A stretch of DNA of 64,000 nt from assembly GCF_007830335.1 (NCBI RefSeq), contig NZ_VLKU01000001.1, positions 248,001 through 312,000 of the forward strand. The letters are read 5' to 3'. The notes under the pieces were generated by a model, which saw only the letters and a list, made by a program, of their open reading frames with translations, had not been told where the DNA came from and made no database searches. Origin of the DNA: Paracoccus sulfuroxidans. GTDB lineage: Bacteria; Pseudomonadota; Alphaproteobacteria; Rhodobacterales; Rhodobacteraceae. The translations under genes and the position numbers were made by a program. Positions 18,160 to 26,471 of the stretch are shown in pieces (position 1 is the stretch's first letter; each line of letters opens with the position of its first letter).

Positions 18160-18930
18160 GTGAGCTTTCAGGCAATCGAATTTACCGAAGTTGATGGCAT
18201 TGGCCGGCTGGCGCTGAACCGTCCGGACGTGATGAACGCTCTGAATTCGGTCATGCGGCGGGAGATTGTCAAGGCGATGACCAATCTTTCGCCGACGACG
18301 CGCTGTGTGGTGCTGACCGGGATCGGGCGGGCCTTCTGCTCGGGGCAGGACCTGACGGATGCGCGCGAGGGGATCGATCTGGAAAAGACCCTGCGCGACG
18401 AATACGAGCCGATGCTGGCGGCGATCTCAGATGCGCCGGTGCCGGTGATCTCGGCGGTGAACGGGGTTGCCGCAGGGGCCGGGGCCAATCTGGCGCTGGC
18501 CGCTGATGTGGTGATCGCGACCGAAAGCGCGAGCTTCATTCAGGCCTTCACCCGCATCGGCCTGATGCCGGATGCGGGCGGTACGCATATTGTCCCGCGC
18601 TCGGTCGGATCGGCGCGCGCCATGGGGATGATGCTTTTCGCGGACAAGATCCCGGCCTCGAAAGCGGCGGATTGGGGGATGATTTGGGAAGCGGTACCCG
18701 ACGCGGAATACGAAGGCGTGGTCCGCGCCCGTGCGGCGGCGCTGGCAAACGGCCCGACGCGCGCCTTTCTGGCGATCCGCGAGGCCGTGCGGCTGTCGGG
18801 ATCGAACAACCTTGCCCAACAGTTGCAGCTTGAGGCGCGCCTGCAGGGTGAACTGGGCCAGACGCGTGATTTCCACGAAGGCGTGCGCGCATTTCTGGAA
18901 AAACGCGCGCCCGATTTCACCGGCGAATGA
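18160..18930 (+). CDS. Enoyl-CoA hydratase/isomerase, PaaG-like
   Basis: 256 residues of the crotonase fold. The oxyanion-hole segments are FCSGQDLTDAREG and VNGVAAGAGANLALAADVV, and the later GLMPDAGGTHIVPR segment carries an aspartate typical of the PaaG group (1,2-epoxyphenylacetyl-CoA isomerase of phenylacetate breakdown). The start is GTG at 18160. No other paa gene is nearby, so a role in fatty-acid or other CoA-ester metabolism is also possible. Its stop codon directly abuts the stop of the convergent NUDIX gene. Confidence 0.8.
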   Translation: MSFQAIEFTEVDGIGRLALNRPDVMNALNSVMRREIVKAMTNLSPTTRCVVLTGIGRAFCSGQDLTDAREGIDLEKTLRDEYEPMLAAISDAPVPVISAVNGVAAGAGANLALAADVVIATESASFIQAFTRIGLMPDAGGTHIVPRSVGSARAMGMMLFADKIPASKAADWGMIWEAVPDAEYEGVVRARAAALANGPTRAFLAIREAVRLSGSNNLAQQLQLEARLQGELGQTRDFHEGVRAFLEKRAPDFTGE

Positions 18931-19662
18931 TCAGTCGATCCGCATGAACCGAGGCTGATTGCTGCGGTTGTCAAAGAAGGGGACCGAGGGCGGCACCGCC
19001 AGCGGTCCTTCGCCCGACAGCCGGACCAGCGCGGAAAGCTCGGCCAGTGCGACCTCGGTGATGAAGGGCAGATCCAGCGCGCGCGCCTCGGCAATCGGCA
19101 CCCAATGCAGATGCGACAGCTCATCGCAGGCGCCGCTGAAATCGTGGATATCACCGTTGATGCAGCCCGCGTCCAGAACCAGAAAGCGGGCATCGAAGCG
19201 GCGCGGACGACCCGGCGGCGTGATCGCGCGGAACATATAGGTCAGGCCGGACGGGTCGGGCGCAAGCCCCGCACGTTCGTACATTTCCCAGCCTGCAGGC
19301 GCAGGTCCGGTTGATCCGGTCGTGAGGCCGGTTTCCTCAGCCAGCTCGCGCAAGGCGGCGGCGGCAATCTTCTCCGGCGCAGTCGAGACATTCTCGCGCG
19401 GCTCGGCGGCAAGGCGGCGGGCCGTTTCCCCCGCCAGAGGGCGGGCGAGTTCGGCGTCGCCATCCTCGGCATCGACCGCACCGCCCGGAAAGACGAATTT
19501 CGACGGCATGAAGACAGCCCCCGCGCCCCGTTGCCCCATCAACACCGACGGGCCCGCCGAAGCCGTTCGATCAAGGACGATCACAGTCGCCGCATCGCGG
19601 ATCGGCACGGTGGTCGCGGTCGGGGTGTCATCGCCATTGGGGCTGGGGGCTGATTTGTTCAC
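18931..19662 (-). CDS. NUDIX hydrolase
   Basis: 243 residues starting at a GTG (19662) that overlaps the stop of the DUF983 gene by four bases. The NUDIX signature is present as AALRELAEETGL, downstream of FPGGAVDAEDGD, with an insertion of about 30 residues between the two halves. This form occurs in larger NUDIX proteins acting on nucleotide diphosphates or CoA-type substrates; the substrate cannot be read from the sequence. The upstream ATG at 19722 lies inside the neighbouring gene and is less likely. Confidence 0.8.
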   Translation of the reverse strand: MNKSAPSPNGDDTPTATTVPIRDAATVIVLDRTASAGPSVLMGQRGAGAVFMPSKFVFPGGAVDAEDGDAELARPLAGETARRLAAEPRENVSTAPEKIAAAALRELAEETGLTTGSTGPAPAGWEMYERAGLAPDPSGLTYMFRAITPPGRPRRFDARFLVLDAGCINGDIHDFSGACDELSHLHWVPIAEARALDLPFITEVALAELSALVRLSGEGPLAVPPSVPFFDNRSNQPRFMRID

Positions 19663-20078
19663 GAAGGCTGTGCCTCGGGCTGCGGTTCGGCCCGACCGAA
19701 GCCGTGCATCCGCCGGGCCCATTGCAGACCGATCAGCGCGCCCTTGATCGGGCGCAGCAGCGCCAGCGACAGGACAATGGCACCAATCGAGAACCAGATG
19801 AACATGGTCATGGGCGAGGGGCGGTACATCATATAGATCGCCATCAACAGCGGTGCACCCAGATGCGACACGATCAGCACTGTCAGATAGGCGGGGCCGT
19901 CATCGGCGCGCTGATGGTGCAGCTCTTCGCCGCAATGCTCGCAGGTGGGGTTGATGGCAAGATAGCCACGGAACAGATGGCCTTCGCCGCAGGACGGGCA
20001 ACGGCCAACCGCGCCACGAAGCATGGCGGGTTTCATTGGGCGCTTGTTGGCTTCCGCATCGTCATCAACATAGGACAT
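19659..20078 (-). CDS. DUF983 family membrane protein with zinc-ribbon motif
   Basis: 139 residues. Two CxxC knuckles (RCPSCG and CEHCGEE, residues about 27-55) form a likely zinc ribbon, followed by two membrane segments (YLTVLIVSHLGAPLLMAIYM and MFIWFSIGAIVLSLALL). The family is widespread in alphaproteobacteria, with no defined role. It is translationally coupled to the NUDIX gene by a GTGA overlap. Confidence 0.85.
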   Translation of the reverse strand: MSYVDDDAEANKRPMKPAMLRGAVGRCPSCGEGHLFRGYLAINPTCEHCGEELHHQRADDGPAYLTVLIVSHLGAPLLMAIYMMYRPSPMTMFIWFSIGAIVLSLALLRPIKGALIGLQWARRMHGFGRAEPQPEAQPS

Positions 20079-20242
20079 GTGCGCTTCCCTTTTTTGATCC
20101 CGTAGATTTAGGCGAATTCGGGTTCAAAGAAAAGCGCCGCGAAAGTCGTGCAAGGGTGGTGGTCAGGCGGAATTCGGGACGCGCGCAGCCGTAGGTCGGC
20201 CAGCTGGCGCGCGATGATCGGCCAAATGGGTCACGAATGTTG

Positions 20243-21625
20243 TCAATATGCGTCAATGGCTTGCCGTGCGAGGCAGACCTGATTTCGACCCTGACTTTTG
20301 GCCTGCAGCAAGGCCTTGTCGGCACAGTCCAGCAGGCGGTGATGCTGTGGTTGATGCGTCAATTTGTCCGAAGCGGCGACTGCCACGCCAATCGAGATGG
20401 TGACCAGAAGCTCGCTCTCTCGGGCGCTGTCGGGCAGCGCCACCGGGCGGGATGACATCGCCCCACGCATCTGATCGGCGATGCGCAGCGCCTCGTCCTC
20501 ATTGCAGTTCGGCAGCGCCATGAGAAACTCCTCGCCGCCGAAACGCGACAGAAGCGCGTCGGGCGGCAGCATCCGGTCAAGACGCAGCGCGATCTCGGCC
20601 AGGACCGCATCGCCCGCGCCATGTCCATGAATGTCATTCACCCGCTTGAAATGGTCCACATCCATCAGCAGCACGGCAAAGCTCGCACGATTGCGCAGAG
20701 CCTGGACGGCAATTTCCTCAAGCCGAGGTTCGGCGTAGCGGCGGTTGAAGAGATTGGTCAGCGGATCGCGAATCGCGCAAAACCGATCCCATTGCTTTTC
20801 AAGGCGCATCCGGTCCGCCTCTTGCTTGCGCGCCAGCTGGGTTTCCAGACGCACCGCCGCTTCGGCAATCGCCTCAGACGACAGGAAGTTCGCGGGCAGC
20901 ACGTCACCCGCGCCCAAGTCCAGTGCGATCGCCGTTTTTTCCTGCTGGCCGGGGGGCAGGACCATCACGAAGGCCGCGTCGCGCGACGCGGGGCGGGCCC
21001 GCAATTCCGCCATCAGGCGCATCCCGCCTTCGGGTTCGCGCAGATCCACCGCGATCAGATAAAGATCGGGCGGCTGTTCGGCCGCCGTCGTCGCCAGCGC
21101 CTTTTCGGGATCGGCAATCGCGATGGAGAAATCGACCCTGCCGTGCAGCGCCTGACGCCAGGCAAAGGCCGAGGACGGCGGGTCCGAGACGAAGACGGCT
21201 TTCGGGCGCACGGGATGATCGAAACCAGCCGCAGGCTCGGCCAGCCCGGTCACCTCTGCCGCCTCCTTGTTGCGGATGAGGCCACGGATCTGCGCCATCA
21301 GCGTGATTTCATCCTCATGCCGGTCGATCAGCGCGGACGCGCCGGCCTGCAGTGCCGCCACCCGCTCACTGCTGCGGGCCGACATCAGGATGGCCGTCTT
21401 CGCGCCCTCCCAGCTGTTGCGCAGCATCCGGCACAGCGCCGTCGGCAGCATGTCGGGCAGATCCGCCCCGATCAGCACCACATCTGGGCGCTCCATGGTG
21501 ACGCAACGCAGCGCCTCTTGCCCGGTCGAGGCGGTCGAAACCTGATAGCAGGCCGAGACCAGCCGCGACTTCATCGCAAGCCGATTGGCGGGCAGGCCAT
21601 CTGCGACTAGTATCCGCGTCGTCAT
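20243..21625 (-). CDS. PleD-like REC-REC-GGDEF protein, receivers degenerate
   Basis: 460 residues in the PleD order: receiver 1 (about 1-120), receiver 2 (about 140-265) and a GGDEF domain (about 290-455). The cyclase motif is intact (RFGGEEF, residues 361-367), so c-di-GMP synthesis is likely. The receivers look dead: by alignment with PleD from memory the phospho-acceptor positions are Gly53 and Ala192, the acidic pair of receiver 1 is reduced to AspGly, and the conserved lysine is Arg102. The inhibitory RxxD site five residues before GGEEF reads PPDA. It is divergent from the DUF3572 gene, a known alphaproteobacterial neighbour of pleD, but no divK is present. Confidence 0.85.
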   Translation of the reverse strand: MTTRILVADGLPANRLAMKSRLVSACYQVSTASTGQEALRCVTMERPDVVLIGADLPDMLPTALCRMLRNSWEGAKTAILMSARSSERVAALQAGASALIDRHEDEITLMAQIRGLIRNKEAAEVTGLAEPAAGFDHPVRPKAVFVSDPPSSAFAWRQALHGRVDFSIAIADPEKALATTAAEQPPDLYLIAVDLREPEGGMRLMAELRARPASRDAAFVMVLPPGQQEKTAIALDLGAGDVLPANFLSSEAIAEAAVRLETQLARKQEADRMRLEKQWDRFCAIRDPLTNLFNRRYAEPRLEEIAVQALRNRASFAVLLMDVDHFKRVNDIHGHGAGDAVLAEIALRLDRMLPPDALLSRFGGEEFLMALPNCNEDEALRIADQMRGAMSSRPVALPDSARESELLVTISIGVAVAASDKLTHQPQHHRLLDCADKALLQAKSQGRNQVCLARQAIDAY

Positions 21626-21741
21626 GCGTCTATGTCCCGCGCTGTTGCTTTCAGTGTCTGGACGTTCGCATAAGAAAGTTAACGAACCGTTTCCGACAGA
21701 CCCGTTTCAACGCCCGACCTGGCCTTACTCCAGAGGTTCCG

Positions 21742-22011
21742 ATGACCAAGAATGAAGCGCGCGACATCGCGCTGGCTGGTTTCAACCATATTGCCGGGGA
21801 CACCGAGCTGATTTCGGCGCTGCTTTATCAGGCAGGGGCCGATGCGGCCGCCTTGCGCGAAATGGCCGCACGCCCCGAGTTTCTGGTCTTCGTTCTGGAT
21901 TTCCTGATGGAAAGCGATGAGCGCCTGCTGGGCTTCACCGCAGCCGAGGGGCTTGCGCCGCAGCGTGTCCAGATGGCGCGGGGCGTGCTGGGCGGGTTCG
22001 ACAGCTTCTGA
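21742..22011 (+). CDS. DUF3572 family protein
   Basis: 89 residues, helical and acidic, with the family segment RPEFLVFVLDFLMESDERLL. DUF3572 proteins are small cytosolic alphaproteobacterial proteins found next to divK/pleD; the function is unknown. The start at 21742 follows CCAGAGG. Its stop is 15 bp from the stop of the convergent transaminase gene. Confidence 0.85.
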   Translation: MTKNEARDIALAGFNHIAGDTELISALLYQAGADAAALREMAARPEFLVFVLDFLMESDERLLGFTAAEGLAPQRVQMARGVLGGFDSF

Positions 22012-22026
22012 CCCGCCCAACTTCTG

Positions 22027-23388
22027 TCAGGCAACCTCGGCAAAGACCTTTTTCAGGGCCGAATTCAGCTTGTCAAACATCTCATCCATCTGCGCTTCCG
22101 TCATGATGAAGGGCGGGCAAAGCACGATGGATTGCCCCAGCGGACGGCAGATCAGGCCCGCATCGGTGCTGGCATTGGCGATCCGCTCACTGACGGAAAG
22201 GCTGGCGTCGAAGGGGGTTTTGGTCGGTTTGTCGCGGACCGCCTCAAGCGCCCACATGAAGCCGACACCGCGATATTCGCCGATGTTCGGGTTCTCGGCC
22301 AGTTCCTTCATACCCGCCTCGAACCGGGGGGCGAGGCGTTTCACATTTTCGGCCAGCCCCTCGTTCATGACGACGTCGATGGCCTTGAGCGCCAGCGCGC
22401 AGCCGACCGGATGGCCCGAGGCGGTAAAGCCATGCGGGAATTCCTCGATCCGTTCGATGGCATCCTGCACCCGCTGGGCAAGCGGCCCCGACAGGATGAC
22501 TGCACCCATCGGGAAATAACCAGCCGTCAGGTTCTTCGATGAGATGATGGCGTCCGGCGTGAAGCCGTAGGTCTGGGCCCCCCAGGTGTTGCCGGTGCGC
22601 CCGAAGCCGCAGATCACCTCATCCGAGACCAGAGGGATGTCATATTTGCGCAGGATCGGCTCAATCGCCTGGAAATAGCCCTTGGCTGGCGGGATCACAC
22701 CGCCCGCGCCCATCACCGGCTCGGCAAAGAAGCCCGCGATGGTGTCAGCGCCTTCCTTCTGGATCGTCTCTTCCAGCTCTTTCGCGAGTCGCTGGACGAA
22801 TTGCTCCTCGGTCTCGCCCTCCTCGCCGAAGCGCCAGTAATGCGGGCAGGTCAGGTGGATGAAGCCAGGCAGAGGCAGGCCGAAAACCTCATTATAGGGT
22901 TTGCCAGTCATCGAGGCCGAGACCGCCGTCACCCCGTGATAGGCGTTCCAACGGGTCAGGATCTTGCGGCGCTGCGGCCTGCCTTCAGAGGCGTGCAGGA
23001 ACCACAGGATCTTAACCATGGTGTCATTCGCCTCGGATCCCGAGTTGGTGTAAAAGACCCGCCCGCTGTCGAAGGGCGAAACCTCGATCAGCTTTTCCGA
23101 CAGCATGACGGTCTGGTCGGACATGCGACCGAAGAAGGAATGATAGCCGGGGAAACGCTCATATTGCGCCTTCACCGCGTCGATCAGCCCCTTGTGATCG
23201 AAACCCGCCACCATGTTCCAAAGGCCCGAGTTCGCGTCCAAATAGCGGCGCCCGTGCACGTCGACAATATAGGGCCCTTCGCCATGCGTCAGGACGACCG
23301 TGCCGCGTTCATGCACCGAGGGCATGTCGGTGAACCCGTAAAGCGAGTATTCCTCAGCGCGGGCTTCCCAACTTTGAGCTGCGGTCAT
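22027..23388 (-). CDS. Class III omega-amino acid:pyruvate aminotransferase
   Basis: 453 residues of PLP fold type I, class III. Signatures are the phosphate-binding SGSEANDTMVK segment, the Asp motif ISDEV-like VSDEVICGFGRTGNTWG, and the PLP lysine in SSKNLTAGYFPMGAV. From memory it is strongly similar along its length to the crystallised Paracoccus denitrificans omega-transaminase, including the start SWEARAEEYSLYGFTDMPSV. It moves amino groups from terminal amines or omega-amino acids to pyruvate. The start at 23388 has GGAGG upstream; an in-frame start at 23400 is less well supported. Confidence 0.9.
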   Translation of the reverse strand: MTAAQSWEARAEEYSLYGFTDMPSVHERGTVVLTHGEGPYIVDVHGRRYLDANSGLWNMVAGFDHKGLIDAVKAQYERFPGYHSFFGRMSDQTVMLSEKLIEVSPFDSGRVFYTNSGSEANDTMVKILWFLHASEGRPQRRKILTRWNAYHGVTAVSASMTGKPYNEVFGLPLPGFIHLTCPHYWRFGEEGETEEQFVQRLAKELEETIQKEGADTIAGFFAEPVMGAGGVIPPAKGYFQAIEPILRKYDIPLVSDEVICGFGRTGNTWGAQTYGFTPDAIISSKNLTAGYFPMGAVILSGPLAQRVQDAIERIEEFPHGFTASGHPVGCALALKAIDVVMNEGLAENVKRLAPRFEAGMKELAENPNIGEYRGVGFMWALEAVRDKPTKTPFDASLSVSERIANASTDAGLICRPLGQSIVLCPPFIMTEAQMDEMFDKLNSALKKVFAEVA

Positions 23389-23584
23389 CTGTGCCTCCAT
23401 CGAACAAGTTTGAGCTCAGGCTATCGTCGGTGTCAGTCGCGTTCAATGGCGCTGCAGCGATGCCACCGTTGTGATTGATCCCTTCGTCGAATTGTCGCGT
23501 GATCGGCGCTATGATTGGCGAACTGATGGCAAGGGCCGACTGGCACCGGCTGGCTGCACAACGCAACTCGGGGAGGGGATTCCC

Positions 23585-24019
23585 ATGGACGAGCGAATCG
23601 AGATCAGCATCGAAATCTCTGCCCCGATCGACCGCGTCTGGCGCGCGCTTACGGATTTCCGCGAGTTCGGCCAATGGTTTCGGGTCGAACTTGAGGGGCC
23701 GTTCGTGCCCGGCCAGCCCTTGTCGGGGATCATGGTTTATCCCGGGCAGGAAGGCGTTCGATGGCATGCGGTGATCAAGCGGATCAAGCCCTATCAGTTC
23801 ATTTTTTGCTGGCCTCATGGGGATGGCACGAGCGAAGCGGACGACGTGATGACCCATGTCGAGTTCAGCCTGCAATCGCAGAACGGGGGGACGCGGGCGA
23901 CGGTCGTGGAAACAGGTTTCGAGGATCTGCCGGACGCATTGCGGCACAAGGCGTTTGAGCAGAACTTCGAGGGGTGGACCGTTCAGATTCAGAACCTCAA
24001 GGATTATGCGGAGGGGTGA
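23585..24019 (+). CDS. SRPBCC-family protein (AHSA1/START-like)
   Basis: 144 residues with the family opening IEISAPIDRVWRALTDFREF and a C-terminal helix. These proteins bind hydrophobic ligands in a helix-grip fold; the ligand and role are unknown here. The start at 23585 follows GGGGAGGGG. It is divergent from the transaminase gene with a 196-bp gap. Confidence 0.8.
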   Translation: MDERIEISIEISAPIDRVWRALTDFREFGQWFRVELEGPFVPGQPLSGIMVYPGQEGVRWHAVIKRIKPYQFIFCWPHGDGTSEADDVMTHVEFSLQSQNGGTRATVVETGFEDLPDALRHKAFEQNFEGWTVQIQNLKDYAEG

Positions 24020-24371
24020 TGTGCGTCGGGTTTCGCAAGGCAGGTGATGCGGGTCTTTGGATCGCAAGCCGCCTCGTAACTTGCGGCACATGATTGTTCA
24101 CGCAGGTTCTGACGTCGTTGATCTGATTGCGTCTGATCTGAATTCCGAATGCTTTTCTGCAAGCTCATTTTCTTGGCTAGGCGGCATTTGATGCGGAGAC
24201 CAACGGCGGTATCAACCAACTGTCTCGTCCGTGACAGCCTAGCCAAACTCTGGTCTGTGACGCTTCTATGTGTTGGAAGCGCGTTGGTTGCTATCATCCG
24301 AAACTGCCTCCTCCCTCGGCGGAAGCCTGAACGGATCTGCCCTACGCAAACATTTGCGTCTTGGCTCCAAT
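24020..24371. other. 352-bp region without a recognisable gene
   Basis: Base composition is visibly less GC-rich than the flanks. Open frames on both strands (for example 24004-24378 minus, 24149-24439 plus) show no domain, no ribosome binding site and no wobble-position GC preference. It lies at the 3' end of the chemotaxis operon. It may be degraded sequence left by a deletion or transfer, but no transposase remnant could be recognised. Confidence 0.4.
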
Positions 24372-24773
24372 TCACCATGTCCCGCGATGCTCAAAGAAGA
24401 TGTCATCCTCGTCATCGGCGGCAGCGTCGTCTCCCTTAAGCAATCGCTGACGTAGTGAGTGAAGTTCGATGCCGTTCACAATTGCCACCTGCAGCATATG
24501 GCCTGTGCTGGGTCCGGCCGTCATGGACATGTGTTGAAAGAGCTTTTCGAACTCTGCAATCACCTGGGTCATTTCATCCAGCGACTGTATGGCCATCACC
24601 TCGTTTAGGCCGAACAAGTCGTCCGGGTGGCTGGCCAGCAGAAACTGCGATCTTTGCTGCATCATCTGCCCCACGATAAGTTGAAGGCTCAGGCAGGTCT
24701 GGTGAAGTCGGGTGAATTCTGCAGCAAGCAGCGCAGGATGATTGATTTTTGATGCGTTATTGCCTTCGCTCAC
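24372..24773 (-). CDS. Uncharacterised helical protein ending the chemotaxis operon, possibly CheZ-like
   Basis: 133 residues, no database family recognised. It overlaps the upstream cheY by ATGA, so it is very likely a genuine last gene of the operon. It is predicted to be largely helical, with a segment SLDEMTQVIAEFEKLF and a strongly acidic tail ending DDEDDIFFEHRGTW. CheZ phosphatases carry an Asp-x3-Gln catalytic pair in a helix and an acidic/aromatic C-terminal CheY-binding peptide; both features have loose counterparts here. The protein is much shorter than E. coli CheZ (214 residues), so this remains a hypothesis. Confidence 0.6.
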   Translation of the reverse strand: MSEGNNASKINHPALLAAEFTRLHQTCLSLQLIVGQMMQQRSQFLLASHPDDLFGLNEVMAIQSLDEMTQVIAEFEKLFQHMSMTAGPSTGHMLQVAIVNGIELHSLRQRLLKGDDAAADDEDDIFFEHRGTW

Positions 24774-25156
24774 AATCGGCCCACGACAGCTTCCAGGCAG
24801 GCTTTCAGTTCGATCGCAGTAAAAGGTTTCTTGATGAAGTTGTTCATGCCAAGGGATTTGCCCTGATCGATGATCTGTTTGTCGGCTCGACCGGTGATCA
24901 GAATGAAGCCCGTGCCCCGGGTCTTCGGCGTGGATCGGAGCGAGCGGAGAAGCTGCAACCCGTCCATTCCCGGCATGTTGAAATCCGACAGCACCAGATG
25001 AACCGGCCGCCGCGCCAGCTCGGCCATCGCAGCGGTCCCGTCAGACGCCTGATAGATATTGCGAATTCCAATTGCCTCCAGCGCCTGGGCGATCAGACCT
25101 CTGCTGGTCGACATGTCGTCCACGATCATGATGTGAAGTTGCTCTTTAAGACTCAT
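24770..25156 (-). CDS. CheY-like single-domain response regulator (second copy)
   Basis: 128 residues, one receiver domain and no output domain. The acidic pair Asp13-Asp14, the phospho-acceptor Asp58 (VLSDFNMPGMDG) and the lysine of FIKKPF are intact, so it should be phosphorylated by CheA. The start MSLKEQLHIMIVDD is chosen at 25156; longer in-frame starts add residues overlapping cheR. It precedes the unknown 133-residue gene with a four-base overlap. Confidence 0.9.
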   Translation of the reverse strand: MSLKEQLHIMIVDDMSTSRGLIAQALEAIGIRNIYQASDGTAAMAELARRPVHLVLSDFNMPGMDGLQLLRSLRSTPKTRGTGFILITGRADKQIIDQGKSLGMNNFIKKPFTAIELKACLEAVVGRL

Positions 25157-25172
25157 GTGGGAATGCTTCCAG

Positions 25173-26003
25173 TCAGCCGTGAATTTTGCGGTAGGTCGTG
25201 TTTCCAACCGATTCCAGCCCCAGTTTTGCGGGGTCAGGAATGCGTTCAGAGTGGCCGATGAACAGCCAACCACCCTCCATCAGGCGCTGCGAAAAGCGCT
25301 GCCAGAGTGCGAGTTGTGCCTGCAGGTCAAAATAAATCACAACGTTCCTGCAGAAGATGACATCGAGTTTTTCGCGGATGTTCCAATGGCCGAGCAGGTT
25401 CATGGTAGTGAACTGAACTTGCCGCTGCAGGTTTTCCATGACCTTGAAGCCGTCGGGAGTGCGATGAAAGTATTTTTCGCGCTGAATAGCCGACAGACTT
25501 GAGGTTTCCTCAGGTGAATAGAGGCCCGCCCGTGCGCGTGAAATAATCTTGGTGTCGATATCGGTGGCGACAATAGTCGGGCGCGGACCCATATTGCCGC
25601 TGGCCTCATGAATTGCCATGGCGATCGAGAGGGGCTCCTGCCCGCTGGAGCAACCCGCCGACCAGGCATGGATTTCGCTTCGGTCGGCATCGCGCAAGGC
25701 TGGAACGACTTCGGTCGCCAATGTCTGAAAGTGACGTCTTTCGCGAAAGAAATGCGTTACATTGGTGGTGATGGCCGAGATCAACTCGGGCAGTTCCGGC
25801 TGCCCGGCGGGAGTGGCCAGAAGACCTGCATAGGATGCGATATCACGACAGCCGGTGGTAGAGATCCGCTTTCTCAGCCTTGCGCGAATCAATGCAAATT
25901 TTTCGGGTCCAAGGACGATCCCTGCCTCTGCATAGACCAGCGCGGCAATGTTCCGATAATGGATGTCGTCGGGATCAGCAGCTCTGATCACAGGCTTGTT
26001 CAT
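25173..26003 (-). CDS. cheR: Chemoreceptor glutamate methyltransferase CheR
   Basis: 276 residues. The N-terminal helical domain is followed by TTNVTHFFRERRHF and the SAM-binding motif AWSAGCSSGQEPLSIAMAI, then FCRNVVIYF, all standard for CheR. It methylates receptor glutamates with S-adenosylmethionine. The start ATG overlaps the cheW stop (ATGA). No cheB methylesterase gene follows, which is unusual for a cheR operon. Confidence 0.93.
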   Translation of the reverse strand: MNKPVIRAADPDDIHYRNIAALVYAEAGIVLGPEKFALIRARLRKRISTTGCRDIASYAGLLATPAGQPELPELISAITTNVTHFFRERRHFQTLATEVVPALRDADRSEIHAWSAGCSSGQEPLSIAMAIHEASGNMGPRPTIVATDIDTKIISRARAGLYSPEETSSLSAIQREKYFHRTPDGFKVMENLQRQVQFTTMNLLGHWNIREKLDVIFCRNVVIYFDLQAQLALWQRFSQRLMEGGWLFIGHSERIPDPAKLGLESVGNTTYRKIHG

Positions 26004-26467
26004 GCGACTTCTGCCATATTGCCCGGCAGAACCTGCGAGAGGTCAAGCACGCGGATCAGGCGGTTCTCGAACAGGGTGAGCGCCTTGATACAGGAGGTGA
26101 TACGGTCCTGGCCGATGCCGGGAGGGGTCTGCAGATCCTTTGCCGATAGGGTCAAAATGTCCGATACGGCATCGACCAGCAGGCCCGAAGTCTGGTTGTT
26201 GACACTGACGACGATGATGACGTTCAGTTCGTTTCGCTCTGCAGGCTCCATGCCCAGCCGGACCGAAAGATCCAGAACAGGCAGCACCGTGCCACGCAAA
26301 TTGATGACACCTTTTACATAGTCTGGCGTGAAGGGCAGGGGAGTCGCCTTGGTCCAGCCACGAATCTCGCGTACGGACATGATGTCCAGGCAGAACTCCT
26401 GGTCGCCCAGTCGAAAGGCCAGAAGCTCAGCCTCGTCGGAATTGCGCTGGCGGGTATCGTCGTTCAT
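26000..26467 (-). CDS. cheW: Chemotaxis coupling protein CheW
   Basis: 155 residues with a single CheW domain: FRLGDQEFCLDIMSVREIRG, then TPDYVKGVINLRGTVLPVLD, the receptor- and CheA-binding face. It joins receptors to CheA. The ATG at 26467 is preferred because AGGA lies seven bases upstream; a TTG at 26482 would overlap cheA. Confidence 0.93.
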   Translation of the reverse strand: MNDDTRQRNSDEAELLAFRLGDQEFCLDIMSVREIRGWTKATPLPFTPDYVKGVINLRGTVLPVLDLSVRLGMEPAERNELNVIIVVSVNNQTSGLLVDAVSDILTLSAKDLQTPPGIGQDRITSCIKALTLFENRLIRVLDLSQVLPGNMAEVA

Positions 26468-26471
26468 GGGC

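Noticed and set aside
21679..21693. CtrA box between the PleD-like gene and the DUF3572 gene
   Set aside because: Only one half fits (TTAA-N7-TTTC), too weak to call.
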